Part shown: in pieces, positions 1 to 8,453 of the stretch
How positions within the stretch are numbered: the stretch's first letter is position 1
Layout of the letters: each line of letters starts with the position of its first letter
NCBI GenBank assembly: GCA_002708315.1
Contig: PANC01000015.1
Location: forward strand, 143,671 to 207,670
DNA from: Lentimicrobiaceae bacterium
Lineage (GTDB): Bacteria > Bacteroidota > Bacteroidia > Bacteroidales > F082
DNA: 64,000 bases
Direction: 5' to 3'
The notes under the pieces: generated by a model
The model's database searches: none
Seen by the model: the letters and a program-made list of their open reading frames with translations, nothing else
What the model was told of the DNA's origin: nothing
Position numbers and translations under genes: made by a program

Positions 1-1
1 T

Positions 2-649
2 CATCAGGATAAATTTCCCGAAGGTCCTTTAAAAATTCATAGGGTTGTCAGATATACTGATTATTCGCTCAAGAAATTTTTTGAAACTGCAAGCAAGATG
101 GGATGGTACAACAACACTATTTTTGTCATTGCTGCTGATCATCCAGCACAATCTGTTATTCCAAATACAACCATTGATTATGAGAATAATGATATTTCGG
201 TGGTTGATAAACAAAAGATGCGGTATTATAAAAACACTTCTGGTAGATATTCCATTCCTCTGATGATATTTGTTCCAAACGACACCCTAATGGTTGGTAC
301 TTCATCTAAGACAGTACAGCAAACGGATTTGTTTCCTACAATTTTAGACTATTTAAATTATAATGAACCCGTTTATGCATTTGGATCGAGTATGATAAGT
401 GATAGTTGTGAAGGCATTGCTGTGCATTACGTAAATGGGTTATATCAGATAACTTCTGGTGATTACTGCCTCTTAATGGATGGGAAAAATAGTATTTATT
501 TGTATGATAATAGTAAGGATCCGGGGCATAATAATAACCTGTTAAACTCAAATAGTAAGCTATCAACAAAGCTTGATAAAATTATAAAGTCAATAGTTCA
601 GCAGTACACATCAGGAATGATAAGAAACAAATTAGTGGTAGAGAAATAG
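2..649 (+). CDS. LTA-synthase/sulfatase-fold membrane enzyme, C-terminal part (5' end outside window)
   Basis: The frame is open from base 2, so the gene starts upstream of the window; only about 215 C-terminal residues are seen. The stretch FFETASKMGWYNNTIFVIAADH matches, in shorter pieces (NTIFVIAADH), the alkaline-phosphatase/sulfatase fold of the lipoteichoic-acid-synthase family, where the Asp-His of 'ADH' is a metal ligand. 'YSIPLMIFVPND' and 'QQTDLFPTILDYLNY' are further typical C-terminal blocks of this family. In Bacteroidota, relatives are inner-membrane proteins with N-terminal membrane helices and a periplasmic phosphoglycerol- or phosphoethanolamine-transferase-like domain; the substrate is unknown. 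The membrane part is not in view. It is followed 44 bases later by a LolC/E-type permease on the same strand. Family assignment is fairly sure, the reaction is not. Confidence 0.75.
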   Translation, partial: HQDKFPEGPLKIHRVVRYTDYSLKKFFETASKMGWYNNTIFVIAADHPAQSVIPNTTIDYENNDISVVDKQKMRYYKNTSGRYSIPLMIFVPNDTLMVGTSSKTVQQTDLFPTILDYLNYNEPVYAFGSSMISDSCEGIAVHYVNGLYQITSGDYCLLMDGKNSIYLYDNSKDPGHNNNLLNSNSKLSTKLDKIIKSIVQQYTSGMIRNKLVVEK

Positions 650-693
650 TATTATTTTTGGTTCAATATCATCTATCCAAAATCTAAGCACCA

Positions 694-1929
694 ATGCGGT
701 TAAATTTTTTCATAGCTAAAAGGTATCTGATTTCAAAGAAATCTCACAACTTGATAAATGTGATATCAATTATATCGGTTGTTGGGCTTTCAGTTGGAAC
801 AATGGCTTTAATAGTTGTACTTTCTGTTTTCAATGGTTTTGAAGAGGTTATTAAATCACTTTACACAAGTTTTAATGCTGACATAAGCGTAACAGCAGTT
901 AATGGTAAAACCATAAACTATTCAAATTTTCCAGATGAAAAAATATTGAATATTTCGGGTGTTAAAAATTTAACGCAGGTTGTTGAAGAAGATGCTCTAT
1001 TCAAATATCGAAACAAACAGCATATCGCCAAAATTAAAGGAGTTTCAGATGGCTTTATTGAAAATTCACAAATAGATACTATGACTGTTAATGGTAATTT
1101 TGTTCTTCAGGAGGGAAATGTCAACTTTGCAGTTGTGGGGGCTGGTATCGCATGGTACCTTGATATATATCCAGAGAACGTGTCAGATTTACTCTCAGTT
1201 TATGTTCCCAAACGAGGAAATCAATCTTCCTTTAATTTTGAAAACGCATTTAACTCCTCTGCATTACATCCCACAGGGGTATTTTCAGTTCAGCAAGAAT
1301 TTGATGAAAAGTATGTATTTGTTCCACTTCGGTTTGCAAAAAAAATGATGGATTATGGTGATGAAGTAACCAGCGTTGAGATAAGGCTAATAACAGAATA
1401 CGATACACAATCTATTCAGGAATCCATAGAGAAAATATTAGGTAATGAATTTGATGTAAAGAACAGATATCAGCAGAATGAAACCCTATTTAAACTATTG
1501 AAATCAGAGAAGACCGCAATATTTCTCATTCTTGTATTTATTCTACTATTATCATCCTTTAATATGATAGGATCAATATCCATATTAATTGCTGAAAAAA
1601 AGAAAGATATTGGAATACTTTCAGTAATGGGAGCAGACTTAAAGTTGATCAAATCCATATTTTTTACAGAAGGAATGTTGATTAGTCTTATTGGCAGCCT
1701 TACAGGGCTTGTCCTAGGGTTTGTAATTTTATACTTACAACAATATTATGGATTACTACAATTGGGCAATGCAGACGGGGACTTTATAATATCTACATAT
1801 CCTGTGTACATGAAAATAACCGATTTTATTTATGTGTTTTTAACCGTTTTGGCAATAGGATTATTTGCAACAACTTACCCTGTATCATATCTTACAAAAC
1901 AACTGTTTAGGGCAAAAGGTAATGGATAA
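694..1929 (+). CDS. LolC/LolE-type ABC transporter permease (FtsX-like)
   Basis: A 411-residue inner-membrane protein of the MacB/FtsX permease superfamily, of LolC/E length. It opens with the family signature 'FIAKRYLISKKSHNLINVIS', then a first membrane helix (about residues 20-48), a large periplasmic domain (about 50-265), and three helices in the C-terminal third (about 275-400) with 'EKKKDIGILSVMGA', the cytoplasmic coupling segment typical of these permeases. In proteobacteria LolCDE extracts lipoproteins from the inner membrane and hands them to LolA; Bacteroidota usually carry one such permease assumed to do the same. No LolD ATPase gene lies in the window. Start at ATG 694 fits the conserved N-terminus. 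Confidence 0.85.
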   Translation: MRLNFFIAKRYLISKKSHNLINVISIISVVGLSVGTMALIVVLSVFNGFEEVIKSLYTSFNADISVTAVNGKTINYSNFPDEKILNISGVKNLTQVVEEDALFKYRNKQHIAKIKGVSDGFIENSQIDTMTVNGNFVLQEGNVNFAVVGAGIAWYLDIYPENVSDLLSVYVPKRGNQSSFNFENAFNSSALHPTGVFSVQQEFDEKYVFVPLRFAKKMMDYGDEVTSVEIRLITEYDTQSIQESIEKILGNEFDVKNRYQQNETLFKLLKSEKTAIFLILVFILLLSSFNMIGSISILIAEKKKDIGILSVMGADLKLIKSIFFTEGMLISLIGSLTGLVLGFVILYLQQYYGLLQLGNADGDFIISTYPVYMKITDFIYVFLTVLAIGLFATTYPVSYLTKQLFRAKGNG

Positions 1930-2068
1930 TAATACTTAGGAAATAACAAAAAAAGTAATTATTGAAAATTAGTAATGACCACAATAAATTTTCAGTAATA
2001 TACAACTGTATCTGTAAGGCGATTGTCTATACCCACATAAGAACAATCTGCTAAATAAAAAGATGTGA

Positions 2069-2076
2069 TATATTTG
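2069..2076 (+). promoter_or_regulatory. Bacteroidota -7 box (TATATTTG) before the C25 protease
   Basis: Perfect match to TAnnTTTG, 46 bases before the start codon of the C25 protease gene. No convincing TTG element was found 19-21 bases upstream, so this is a half-supported promoter. Confidence 0.4.
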
Positions 2077-2122
2077 CGTGTTCTGTTTTTCAGAATATAA
2101 AAGAAATAAGACAACATAAATT

Positions 2123-5100
2123 ATGAAACAACTTACTCTAAGTTTAATTTTCTTGTTAGCAACAGGCCTTTTTTCATTCGCTGACAATTGGATTCAAGTT
2201 AATACATCTAACGGTGAAGTTGATGAAGCACAGCTTGTATCATCAACAATAACAAACTCAACCATTAGATTCACCCTCGATGGATTTTGGTTTGAAGAAA
2301 TTCAGACAAGTCGGGGAATAGCATGGAAATTAAAAACACGAAATGGATCACCAATACTTAAAAGTGGATCACCAGATCTACCTCTTTATGCCACATCCTT
2401 AATAATTCCGAATAATGCTCAAATGGAGATCAAGGTTGTTTCATCCAAATATACTGAATACACGGATGTTCTTATTGCGCCTTCAAAGGGTAATTTATTA
2501 AGAACGACGGATCCTAAAACTGTGGACTATGATTATGGCAAACAATATGGAGTAGATACATATTATCCCTCTGAATTGGGATCTTTACGACAACCATATG
2601 TGGTTAGAGATTATCGCGGACAGACCTTGCTAATTCAACCAATTCATTATAACCCCATTACCAAAACACTTAGAGTATATTATGACATTGTATTGGAAGT
2701 AAACGAAGTGGGAACTTCTGTAATTAATATTCTTAATGATGAACCAAAACCAACCAATAGAATATTTAAAAATATCTATAATCGTCATTTTTTAAATTTT
2801 AACTCTGCCTCAAGATATACACCTGTGGAAGAAATGGGTAATATGCTGATTATATCTCATGTTGATTTTATGGATGAAATGCAGCCCTTTATCGACTGGA
2901 AAATAATGTCGGGCACTCCTGTTGAGATTGTTGATGTTGCAACAATAGGTAACTCATCAGCCATAAAGCAGTTCATAGAAGACTATTATAACAACAATGG
3001 GCTAACATTCGTAATACTTGTTGGAGATGCACAACAGGTGCCAAGTACAATAACTGGAGGAAATGATTCGGACGTTGCATACTCTTATGTTGCTGGTAAT
3101 GATCATTATCCAGATTTATTTGTAGGAAGATTTTCTGCAGAAACAGAAGCTCATGTGGTAACACAAGTACAAAGAGTATTGGATTACGAGAAATATCCAA
3201 TAAGCGATACTTCCTGGTATAGCAAATCGATAGGAATAGCATCCGATCAAGGACCTGGTGATGATGGTGAAATGGATTATGAGCATATTCGTAAAATTAC
3301 AGATTTAAACCTAATTCCTTTTACCTATAACCATGCGTATGAATTTTTTGATGGCAGTCAAGGTGGAAACGATGCAAGTGGTAATCCCTCTCCTTCAATT
3401 GTTGCAGATGCAATAAATTCAGGAGCAACAATAATAAATTATACAGGCCATGGTAGCGCCTCTTCATGGGGAACTTCCGGTTTTTCAAATAACAATATTT
3501 CAAACCTAACCAATTCGGGTAAACTACCCTTCATTTTCTCAGTAGCATGTGTAAATGGTGATTTTGTTAGCGGTACTTGCTTTGCAGAGGTATGGTTACG
3601 TTCTGAATATAATAGTCAACCATCGGGAGCAATAGGCGCTTTGATGTCAACAATTAACCAAAGTTGGAACCCTCCAATGCGTGGACAAGATGAGATGAAT
3701 GACATACTAACTGAAACATATTCCGATAACATAAAAAGAACATTTGGAGGAATATCTATGAATGGGTGCATGAACATGAATGACGTATATGGATCTGGTG
3801 GTTATGAAATGACAGATACATGGACATGCTTTGGAGATCCTTCGGTGGAAATTAGAACTGCAGCACCCGAAGACTTAACAGTAACACATCCCTCATCAAT
3901 ATTTTTGGGATCTACGTCTTTAGTTGTTAATTGTGACACAGATGGCGCTCTTGCAACTCTCAGTATGGATGGAAATATATTAGGTTCTGCCATTGCATCA
4001 GCAGGAGTTGCTACAATAGAGTTTGATGCATTAACTGATATTGGAACAGCAAATATTGTTGTTACATCATTTAATCGTATTCCTTATATCTCAACTATTG
4101 ATATTGTGCCTGCTGAAGGACCATTTGTAGTATATGCCAATAATGTAATCAATGATATATTGGGAAATAATGATGGCTTGATGGACTATGCAGAGAATAT
4201 TCAGTTAACAGTTGGGTTGACAAACATTGGTGTTGAAGATGCTTTGGATGTTAACGCAACACTTACCACAACAAGTGATTATGTTGAAATTACAACTAGC
4301 GAAGTAAGCTATGGAGACATTATTACCAGCGATACCATATCAATTATTGATGGGTTTGCTTTTAATGTATCAAATGATATCCCTGATGAAATAATAGTTA
4401 ATTTTACAGTAACAGCAGTTGATCAAGACGGTAATATTTGGGAGTCTGGTCTCATGCTTACAGGACACTCACCAAAACTTGTTTTTTCAGGGTTCGTTAT
4501 AGATGATTCAAACGGAAATAATAACGGTAAACCAGATCCAGGTGAAACGTTTGACATTATTGTTGATGTAGCAAATGAAGGCTCATCGGATGCATATAAC
4601 GGATTAGCAAATTTAACGTCTTCCAATCAGTATGTATCAATAAACTCAGATCCTCAAGCAATGGGGGATATCATGGGAGGAGAAACTAATCAAGCGACCT
4701 TTAGTGTGACTGCAGATGGAGATACGCCAGAGGGGACCTCCGCTTTTTTCGAACTAATGATAATTGCAGATAATGATATTTCTGGAGAGGGAGAATTTTT
4801 CACAATTATTGGTAAAAAACCCGTGTTAATACTAAATCTTTCAAATAGTATTTCTGAAGATTCAATGGCAGCATGTTTCACCGAATTGCAAACTGGGTAT
4901 GATGTTGCTACAAATTGGACAGATGAAATAAATACTTACACTTCAGTATTTATTCTGTTGGGGATGTATCCCAATAACCATATTTTAACGGATAATGAGG
5001 GAGAAATGCTCAAGCAGTATCTTGATGATGGTGGTAGAGTATATATGGAAGGTGGCGATACATGGTATTTTGATAACCCAACTGTTGTTCATCCCATGTT

Positions 5101-5701
5101 CCATATCAACGGAATTGCAGATGGATCAGGTGACCTAAGCGTTATTTTGGGTGAAGATGAAAGTATGATGAGTGGTTATATGTTTGAATACTCAGGAAAT
5201 AATAGCTATGTGGATATATTAGAACCCAAAGATGGAGGGACGCTAATTTTTAGTAACTCAAGCCCTGAATATGGCACTGGAATTTCATATGAAAATGTAA
5301 CATATAAAACCATTGGTACTTCCTTTGAATTTGGAGGGATGGTTGATGGAACGGGTTCAACAAAAGATGGTGTAATGGCTGAAATTCTTTACTTTTTTGG
5401 TATTAATTATACATGGACTGATATAAGCACAAGAAATGAAATTGATAATTTCGTGGTAACATATCCAAATCCGGTTAATGATATATTATACCTTGGGATA
5501 AACCTGAAAGATAATACAGAAGCAAGTATTAAATTACTTGATATACAAGGTAAAATTATCTTGGAATCAACACATAATGAATATTCAAATGGTAACCAAA
5601 CAATTTCATTGGACATGAAAAATATCCAAGCAGGGGTTTATTTTATCAGCTGTGTTATTGGAAATAATTCTGAAACCAAGAAGATTATCAAAATGAGATA
5701 A
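2123..5701 (+). CDS. gingipain-like C25 family cysteine protease with T9SS sorting domain
   Basis: A 1192-residue exported protein. Residues 1-20 form a signal peptide; about 20-230 resemble the C25 propeptide; the caspase-like catalytic domain follows (about 235-590) with the catalytic His443 in 'TGHGS' and Cys476 in 'VACVNG'. Then come beta-sandwich repeats rich in 'DDSNGNNNGKPDPGETFDI' CARDB-like segments (about 600-900), a segment resembling a Rossmann/glutamine-amidotransferase-like fold (about 905-1090), and a C-terminal domain beginning 'VTYPNPVNDILYLG' and ending in 'KKIIKMR', which is the type A sorting signal of the type IX secretion system. Inference: it is exported by Sec, crosses the outer membrane by T9SS and is anchored on the surface or released. 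P1 specificity (Arg or Lys) cannot be read from the sequence. The PorZ gene at 20.9-23.2 kb supports a working T9SS. Confidence 0.92.
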   Translation: MKQLTLSLIFLLATGLFSFADNWIQVNTSNGEVDEAQLVSSTITNSTIRFTLDGFWFEEIQTSRGIAWKLKTRNGSPILKSGSPDLPLYATSLIIPNNAQMEIKVVSSKYTEYTDVLIAPSKGNLLRTTDPKTVDYDYGKQYGVDTYYPSELGSLRQPYVVRDYRGQTLLIQPIHYNPITKTLRVYYDIVLEVNEVGTSVINILNDEPKPTNRIFKNIYNRHFLNFNSASRYTPVEEMGNMLIISHVDFMDEMQPFIDWKIMSGTPVEIVDVATIGNSSAIKQFIEDYYNNNGLTFVILVGDAQQVPSTITGGNDSDVAYSYVAGNDHYPDLFVGRFSAETEAHVVTQVQRVLDYEKYPISDTSWYSKSIGIASDQGPGDDGEMDYEHIRKITDLNLIPFTYNHAYEFFDGSQGGNDASGNPSPSIVADAINSGATIINYTGHGSASSWGTSGFSNNNISNLTNSGKLPFIFSVACVNGDFVSGTCFAEVWLRSEYNSQPSGAIGALMSTINQSWNPPMRGQDEMNDILTETYSDNIKRTFGGISMNGCMNMNDVYGSGGYEMTDTWTCFGDPSVEIRTAAPEDLTVTHPSSIFLGSTSLVVNCDTDGALATLSMDGNILGSAIASAGVATIEFDALTDIGTANIVVTSFNRIPYISTIDIVPAEGPFVVYANNVINDILGNNDGLMDYAENIQLTVGLTNIGVEDALDVNATLTTTSDYVEITTSEVSYGDIITSDTISIIDGFAFNVSNDIPDEIIVNFTVTAVDQDGNIWESGLMLTGHSPKLVFSGFVIDDSNGNNNGKPDPGETFDIIVDVANEGSSDAYNGLANLTSSNQYVSINSDPQAMGDIMGGETNQATFSVTADGDTPEGTSAFFELMIIADNDISGEGEFFTIIGKKPVLILNLSNSISEDSMAACFTELQTGYDVATNWTDEINTYTSVFILLGMYPNNHILTDNEGEMLKQYLDDGGRVYMEGGDTWYFDNPTVVHPMFHINGIADGSGDLSVILGEDESMMSGYMFEYSGNNSYVDILEPKDGGTLIFSNSSPEYGTGISYENVTYKTIGTSFEFGGMVDGTGSTKDGVMAEILYFFGINYTWTDISTRNEIDNFVVTYPNPVNDILYLGINLKDNTEASIKLLDIQGKIILESTHNEYSNGNQTISLDMKNIQAGVYFISCVIGNNSETKKIIKMR

Positions 5702-5762
5702 CTCCAAAACGGATAGCTTTTAATTGAGCAATGAAATATCTGTTTGCGCATAAGCACACTTA

Positions 5763-5969
5763 CTATTCTTCAAAATAAAATAGAGTTTCGATTTTTTCTC
5801 CAATTTCCAATGATATTTTCATTGCCAACTCTAGGGAAGGTTTATACTTATATTTCTCAATTGAAATTATAGTTTGTCTACTTACACCAACCTTATTACC
5901 AAGCTCCTCTTGGGTGAGATTTTTTTGTTGTCTAAATTCTCTGACCCTATTTTTTAGCATCATGCTCAT
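5763..5969 (-). CDS. small XRE-family (Cro/cI) transcriptional regulator
   Basis: A 68-residue protein that is essentially one helix-turn-helix domain: 'VREFRQQKNLTQEELGNKVG' followed by 'VSRQTIISIEKYKYKPSLEL', the usual helices 2 and 3 of the lambda-repressor fold. Short regulators of this kind (YozG/YgzD-like) commonly sit beside a small membrane protein and regulate their own operon. Its ATG overlaps the stop codon of the preceding membrane-protein gene by 4 bases (ATGA), so the two are translationally coupled. The inverted repeat overlapping the operon promoter (6414-6471) is the likely binding site; that is inference from position and symmetry. Confidence 0.9.
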   Translation of the reverse strand: MSMMLKNRVREFRQQKNLTQEELGNKVGVSRQTIISIEKYKYKPSLELAMKISLEIGEKIETLFYFEE

Positions 5970-6406
5970 GATGTTCTGTATAAGAAAAGTTGTATGGATG
6001 ATTTGATAAAGGTTATCATCACAACGGATACAAGGATGTAAAAGATCAAGTCTTCAATGCCAATGCTAAAAGCAGGCTTTTTATTAGCCCAAATTGTAAA
6101 GGAGATTAGGCCAATTAAAAACACCTCAAAGATAATGTACCCCCATTTATATACTTTTAGTTTTATTAACGAATCTCTTTCATCATTAATAATGTTTTTT
6201 TGGCAGATGCTTTCAATGATAATGGATGATACTGTATAGTATATAATGGAAGCAACAATTATTTCAATAATAAGCCCGGTAAAATCGCTGGGGTCGTTTA
6301 AGAGTGCGATTCTGTTTTTATATATTAATGGAATATAAATTATTACGAATAAAATACTGTACAGTATTTCTACCATCAACCTCATCTCTTTTTTTGATAT
6401 TTTCAT
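5966..6406 (-). CDS. small four-helix membrane protein, partner of XRE regulator
   Basis: A 146-residue protein with no recognised family name. Four hydrophobic segments are visible: about residues 12-32, 40-65, 87-108 and 117-142, with a short charged stretch 'NDERDSLIKLKVYKWG' between helices two and three. It is the first gene of a two-gene operon with the XRE regulator. Similar two-gene units (a small integral membrane protein plus a YozG-like regulator) are common in Bacteroidota and Firmicutes, but the function of the membrane partner is generally unknown. The 'ERD' motif before the third helix recalls DUF2178-type proteins; I do not claim membership. Confidence 0.75.
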   Translation of the reverse strand: MKISKKEMRLMVEILYSILFVIIYIPLIYKNRIALLNDPSDFTGLIIEIIVASIIYYTVSSIIIESICQKNIINDERDSLIKLKVYKWGYIIFEVFLIGLISFTIWANKKPAFSIGIEDLIFYILVSVVMITFIKSSIQLFLYRTS

Positions 6407-6413
6407 ATAAATA

Positions 6414-6471
6414 AATGTTAAGTTTACTTTACAAAGATAGACAATTTTATATGTAAAGCAAGCTTAACATT
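6414..6471. promoter_or_regulatory. imperfect 20-bp inverted repeat, probable operator of the XRE operon
   Basis: Arms at 6414-6433 and 6452-6471 are reverse complements except at two positions, with an 18-base spacer (core halves GTTAAGTTTACTTTAC and GTAAAGCAAGCTTAAC). The repeat covers the whole promoter of the minus-strand operon (-7 box at 6432-6439, TTG at 6459-6461). Inference: autoregulatory operator. Confidence 0.65.
6432..6461 (-). promoter_or_regulatory. Bacteroidota promoter of the membrane-protein/XRE operon
   Basis: Read on the minus strand: TTG (6461-6459), a 19-base spacer, then TATCTTTG (6439-6432), a perfect TAnnTTTG box. The start codon at 6406 lies 25 bases downstream of the box. 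This is the most complete promoter in the window. Confidence 0.7.
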
Positions 6472-6543
6472 AATGTTTTATAATGAGATGAAGTTTTTGA
6501 GTTTATTTTCGTTACAAAATAAATGTAATTAAGTATAAAATAA

Positions 6544-8382
6544 CTACTCCACGGTAACGGATTTAGCAAGGTTGCGTGGCATATCTACATTACATCCTCG
6601 CATAACAGCTATGTGGTAAGCTAGTTTTTGTAGGGGAATTGATGCAAGTATTGGCATTAGGTATTCTGCTGTTTCTGGAATTTCAATAACATAATCAGCA
6701 ATTTCTCTTACCATGGTATCACCTTCTGTTACTATTGCTATAACTCTACCTTTTCTTGCCTTAACTTCCTGAATATTGCTAACTACTTTTTCGTAAATAC
6801 CCAGACGCGGTGCTATGAAAACAACGGGCATGTTTTCATCTATAAGAGCAATTGGTCCATGTTTCATTTCAGCAGCCGGATATCCTTCCGCATGAATATA
6901 TGATATCTCTTTGAGTTTCAATGCACCCTCAAGTGCAACAGGGAAATTATAACCCCTTCCAAGGTATAGGAAGTTTTCCACATCCTTGAATTTTTTTGCA
7001 ATCTTCTCCGTAAGCCCATTTGTATTTAAAACCTTCTCCACTTTTTCAGGAAGAGCCTCCATTTCCATTAATAACTGCATGAATTTGGTTCGAGAAAGGG
7101 ATCCTTTTAATTGAGCTAACCTAAAAGCCATTAGAGTTAAAACAGTCACCTGTGCGGTAAATGCCTTTGTTGATGCTACTCCTATTTCAGGGCCGGCATG
7201 TGTATATGATCCGGCATGCGATGCTCTTGCAATTGATGAGCCCACAACATTACAAACACCAATTATTATTGCTCCCTTTTTCTTTGCAAGCTCAATGGCA
7301 GCAAGTGTATCTGCAGTTTCACCAGATTGACTTATCGCTATAACCACATCGCCTTCCTCAATTATGGGATTTCTATATCTGAATTCTGATGCGTATTCAA
7401 CTTCAACGGGAACTCTTGCAATATCTTCAAATAAATACTCACCAACAAGACCCGCATGCCATGAAGTTCCACATGCAACTATTGTTATTCTTTTAGCAGT
7501 AAGAAGAGTTTGTTCATAATCTATTATGCCTCCCAAGGAAACAGTGCCTGCGGTAGTGTTTAAACGACCACGCATACTATCCCTTATGGATCTTGGTTGC
7601 TCATAAATTTCTTTCATCATAAAGTGCTCATAGCCTCCTTTTTCAAGCTCTCCAAGATTCCACTCCAATTCTTCCACATAAGGGGTCTTTTCCTTATTAT
7701 TAGTTGTTTTTATTTTGAAATCCTCACCTCGAGTAAGAACAGCAATTTCCTCATCTTGAAGATAGACTACGTTTTTGGTATATTCAACTATGGGAGTTGC
7801 ATCGGATGCAAGGAAATATTCACCTTCTCCAATTCCAATAACCAATGGACTTCCCTTACGAGCAGCTATAAGAGTATTAGGATGTTCATCCGAGAGGATA
7901 ACTATAGCATAAGCCCCCACAACTTGATTAAGGGCAATTCTAACAGCTTCATCCAACAACACATTTTCGTTTATGCGAATATCTTCAATAAGGTTAACTA
8001 ATACTTCGGTATCGGTGTCAGATTTAAATTCATATCCTCTTTTAACAAGCTCTTCTTTCAGAATAGCATAGTTCTCAATAATTCCATTGTGGATTAGTGA
8101 TAAGGACTTGGATTTTGAGAAATGAGGATGTGCATTTTTTGTGTTTGGAACACCATGAGTTGCCCACCTTGTATGAGCTATACCCGCTTCACCGTTGGTA
8201 TTCTTATTCTCTATATAACCTTCTAATTCTGATACCTTACCTTTTGTTTTAAATGTTTTTATGCTACCATTTAATATCGAGATGCCCGCACTATCATATC
8301 CTCTGTATTCAAGCCTTTGTAGGCCTTTTATGAGTATAGGGTGTGCTTGTTTGTATCCAATATATGCAACTATTCCACACAT
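6544..8382 (-). CDS. glmS: glutamine--fructose-6-phosphate aminotransferase (isomerizing)
   Basis: A full-length 612-residue enzyme making glucosamine-6-phosphate from fructose-6-phosphate and glutamine, the first step toward UDP-GlcNAc for peptidoglycan and LPS. The N-terminal 'MCGIVAYIGY' exposes the catalytic Cys after Met removal; 'HTRWATHG' and 'HNGIIENY' are glutaminase-domain motifs. Two SIS isomerase domains follow, with 'ACGTSWHAGLVGEYLFE', 'SQSGETADTLAAIE' and a C-terminal 'MPRNLAKSVTVE', the canonical end of GlmS. It lies downstream of the DUF4270 and glycogen-synthase-like genes on the same strand, an arrangement I recall as recurrent in Bacteroidota. No glmS ribozyme is evident in the 71-base gap upstream, but an inverted repeat (8413-8439) lies 31 bases before the start codon. 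Confidence 0.97.
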   Translation of the reverse strand: MCGIVAYIGYKQAHPILIKGLQRLEYRGYDSAGISILNGSIKTFKTKGKVSELEGYIENKNTNGEAGIAHTRWATHGVPNTKNAHPHFSKSKSLSLIHNGIIENYAILKEELVKRGYEFKSDTDTEVLVNLIEDIRINENVLLDEAVRIALNQVVGAYAIVILSDEHPNTLIAARKGSPLVIGIGEGEYFLASDATPIVEYTKNVVYLQDEEIAVLTRGEDFKIKTTNNKEKTPYVEELEWNLGELEKGGYEHFMMKEIYEQPRSIRDSMRGRLNTTAGTVSLGGIIDYEQTLLTAKRITIVACGTSWHAGLVGEYLFEDIARVPVEVEYASEFRYRNPIIEEGDVVIAISQSGETADTLAAIELAKKKGAIIIGVCNVVGSSIARASHAGSYTHAGPEIGVASTKAFTAQVTVLTLMAFRLAQLKGSLSRTKFMQLLMEMEALPEKVEKVLNTNGLTEKIAKKFKDVENFLYLGRGYNFPVALEGALKLKEISYIHAEGYPAAEMKHGPIALIDENMPVVFIAPRLGIYEKVVSNIQEVKARKGRVIAIVTEGDTMVREIADYVIEIPETAEYLMPILASIPLQKLAYHIAVMRGCNVDMPRNLAKSVTVE

Positions 8383-8410
8383 GCTGTTTTAAATGTAAAG
8401 ATAATTCAAA

Positions 8411-8442
8411 TTATACATAAATGGGTTATATTTATGTATTAA
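8411..8442. repeat. inverted repeat ATACATAAAT / ATTTATGTAT between DUF4270 gene and glmS
   Basis: Perfect 10-base arms at 8413-8422 and 8430-8439 separated by 7 bases. It lies in the only intergenic gap between the DUF4270 gene and glmS. The arm sequence is the same as the arm of the 40-bp palindrome at 59982-60021. It could be an operator, or a hairpin in the glmS leader. Confidence 0.55.
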
Positions 8443-8453
8443 AAATAAATAAT

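Noticed and set aside
1930-2122. 6-base inverted repeat GATTGT/ACAATC before the C25 protease
   Set aside because: Short arms and a long loop in AT-rich DNA; no better than chance.
7597-8001. 134-residue plus-strand frame inside glmS
   Set aside because: It is antisense to the highly conserved GlmS sequence and has no recognisable domain or promoter; a shadow of the coding strand.
8383-8453. glmS ribozyme upstream of glmS
   Set aside because: The gap is only 71 bases and AT-rich with a simple inverted repeat; the conserved ribozyme core is not present.
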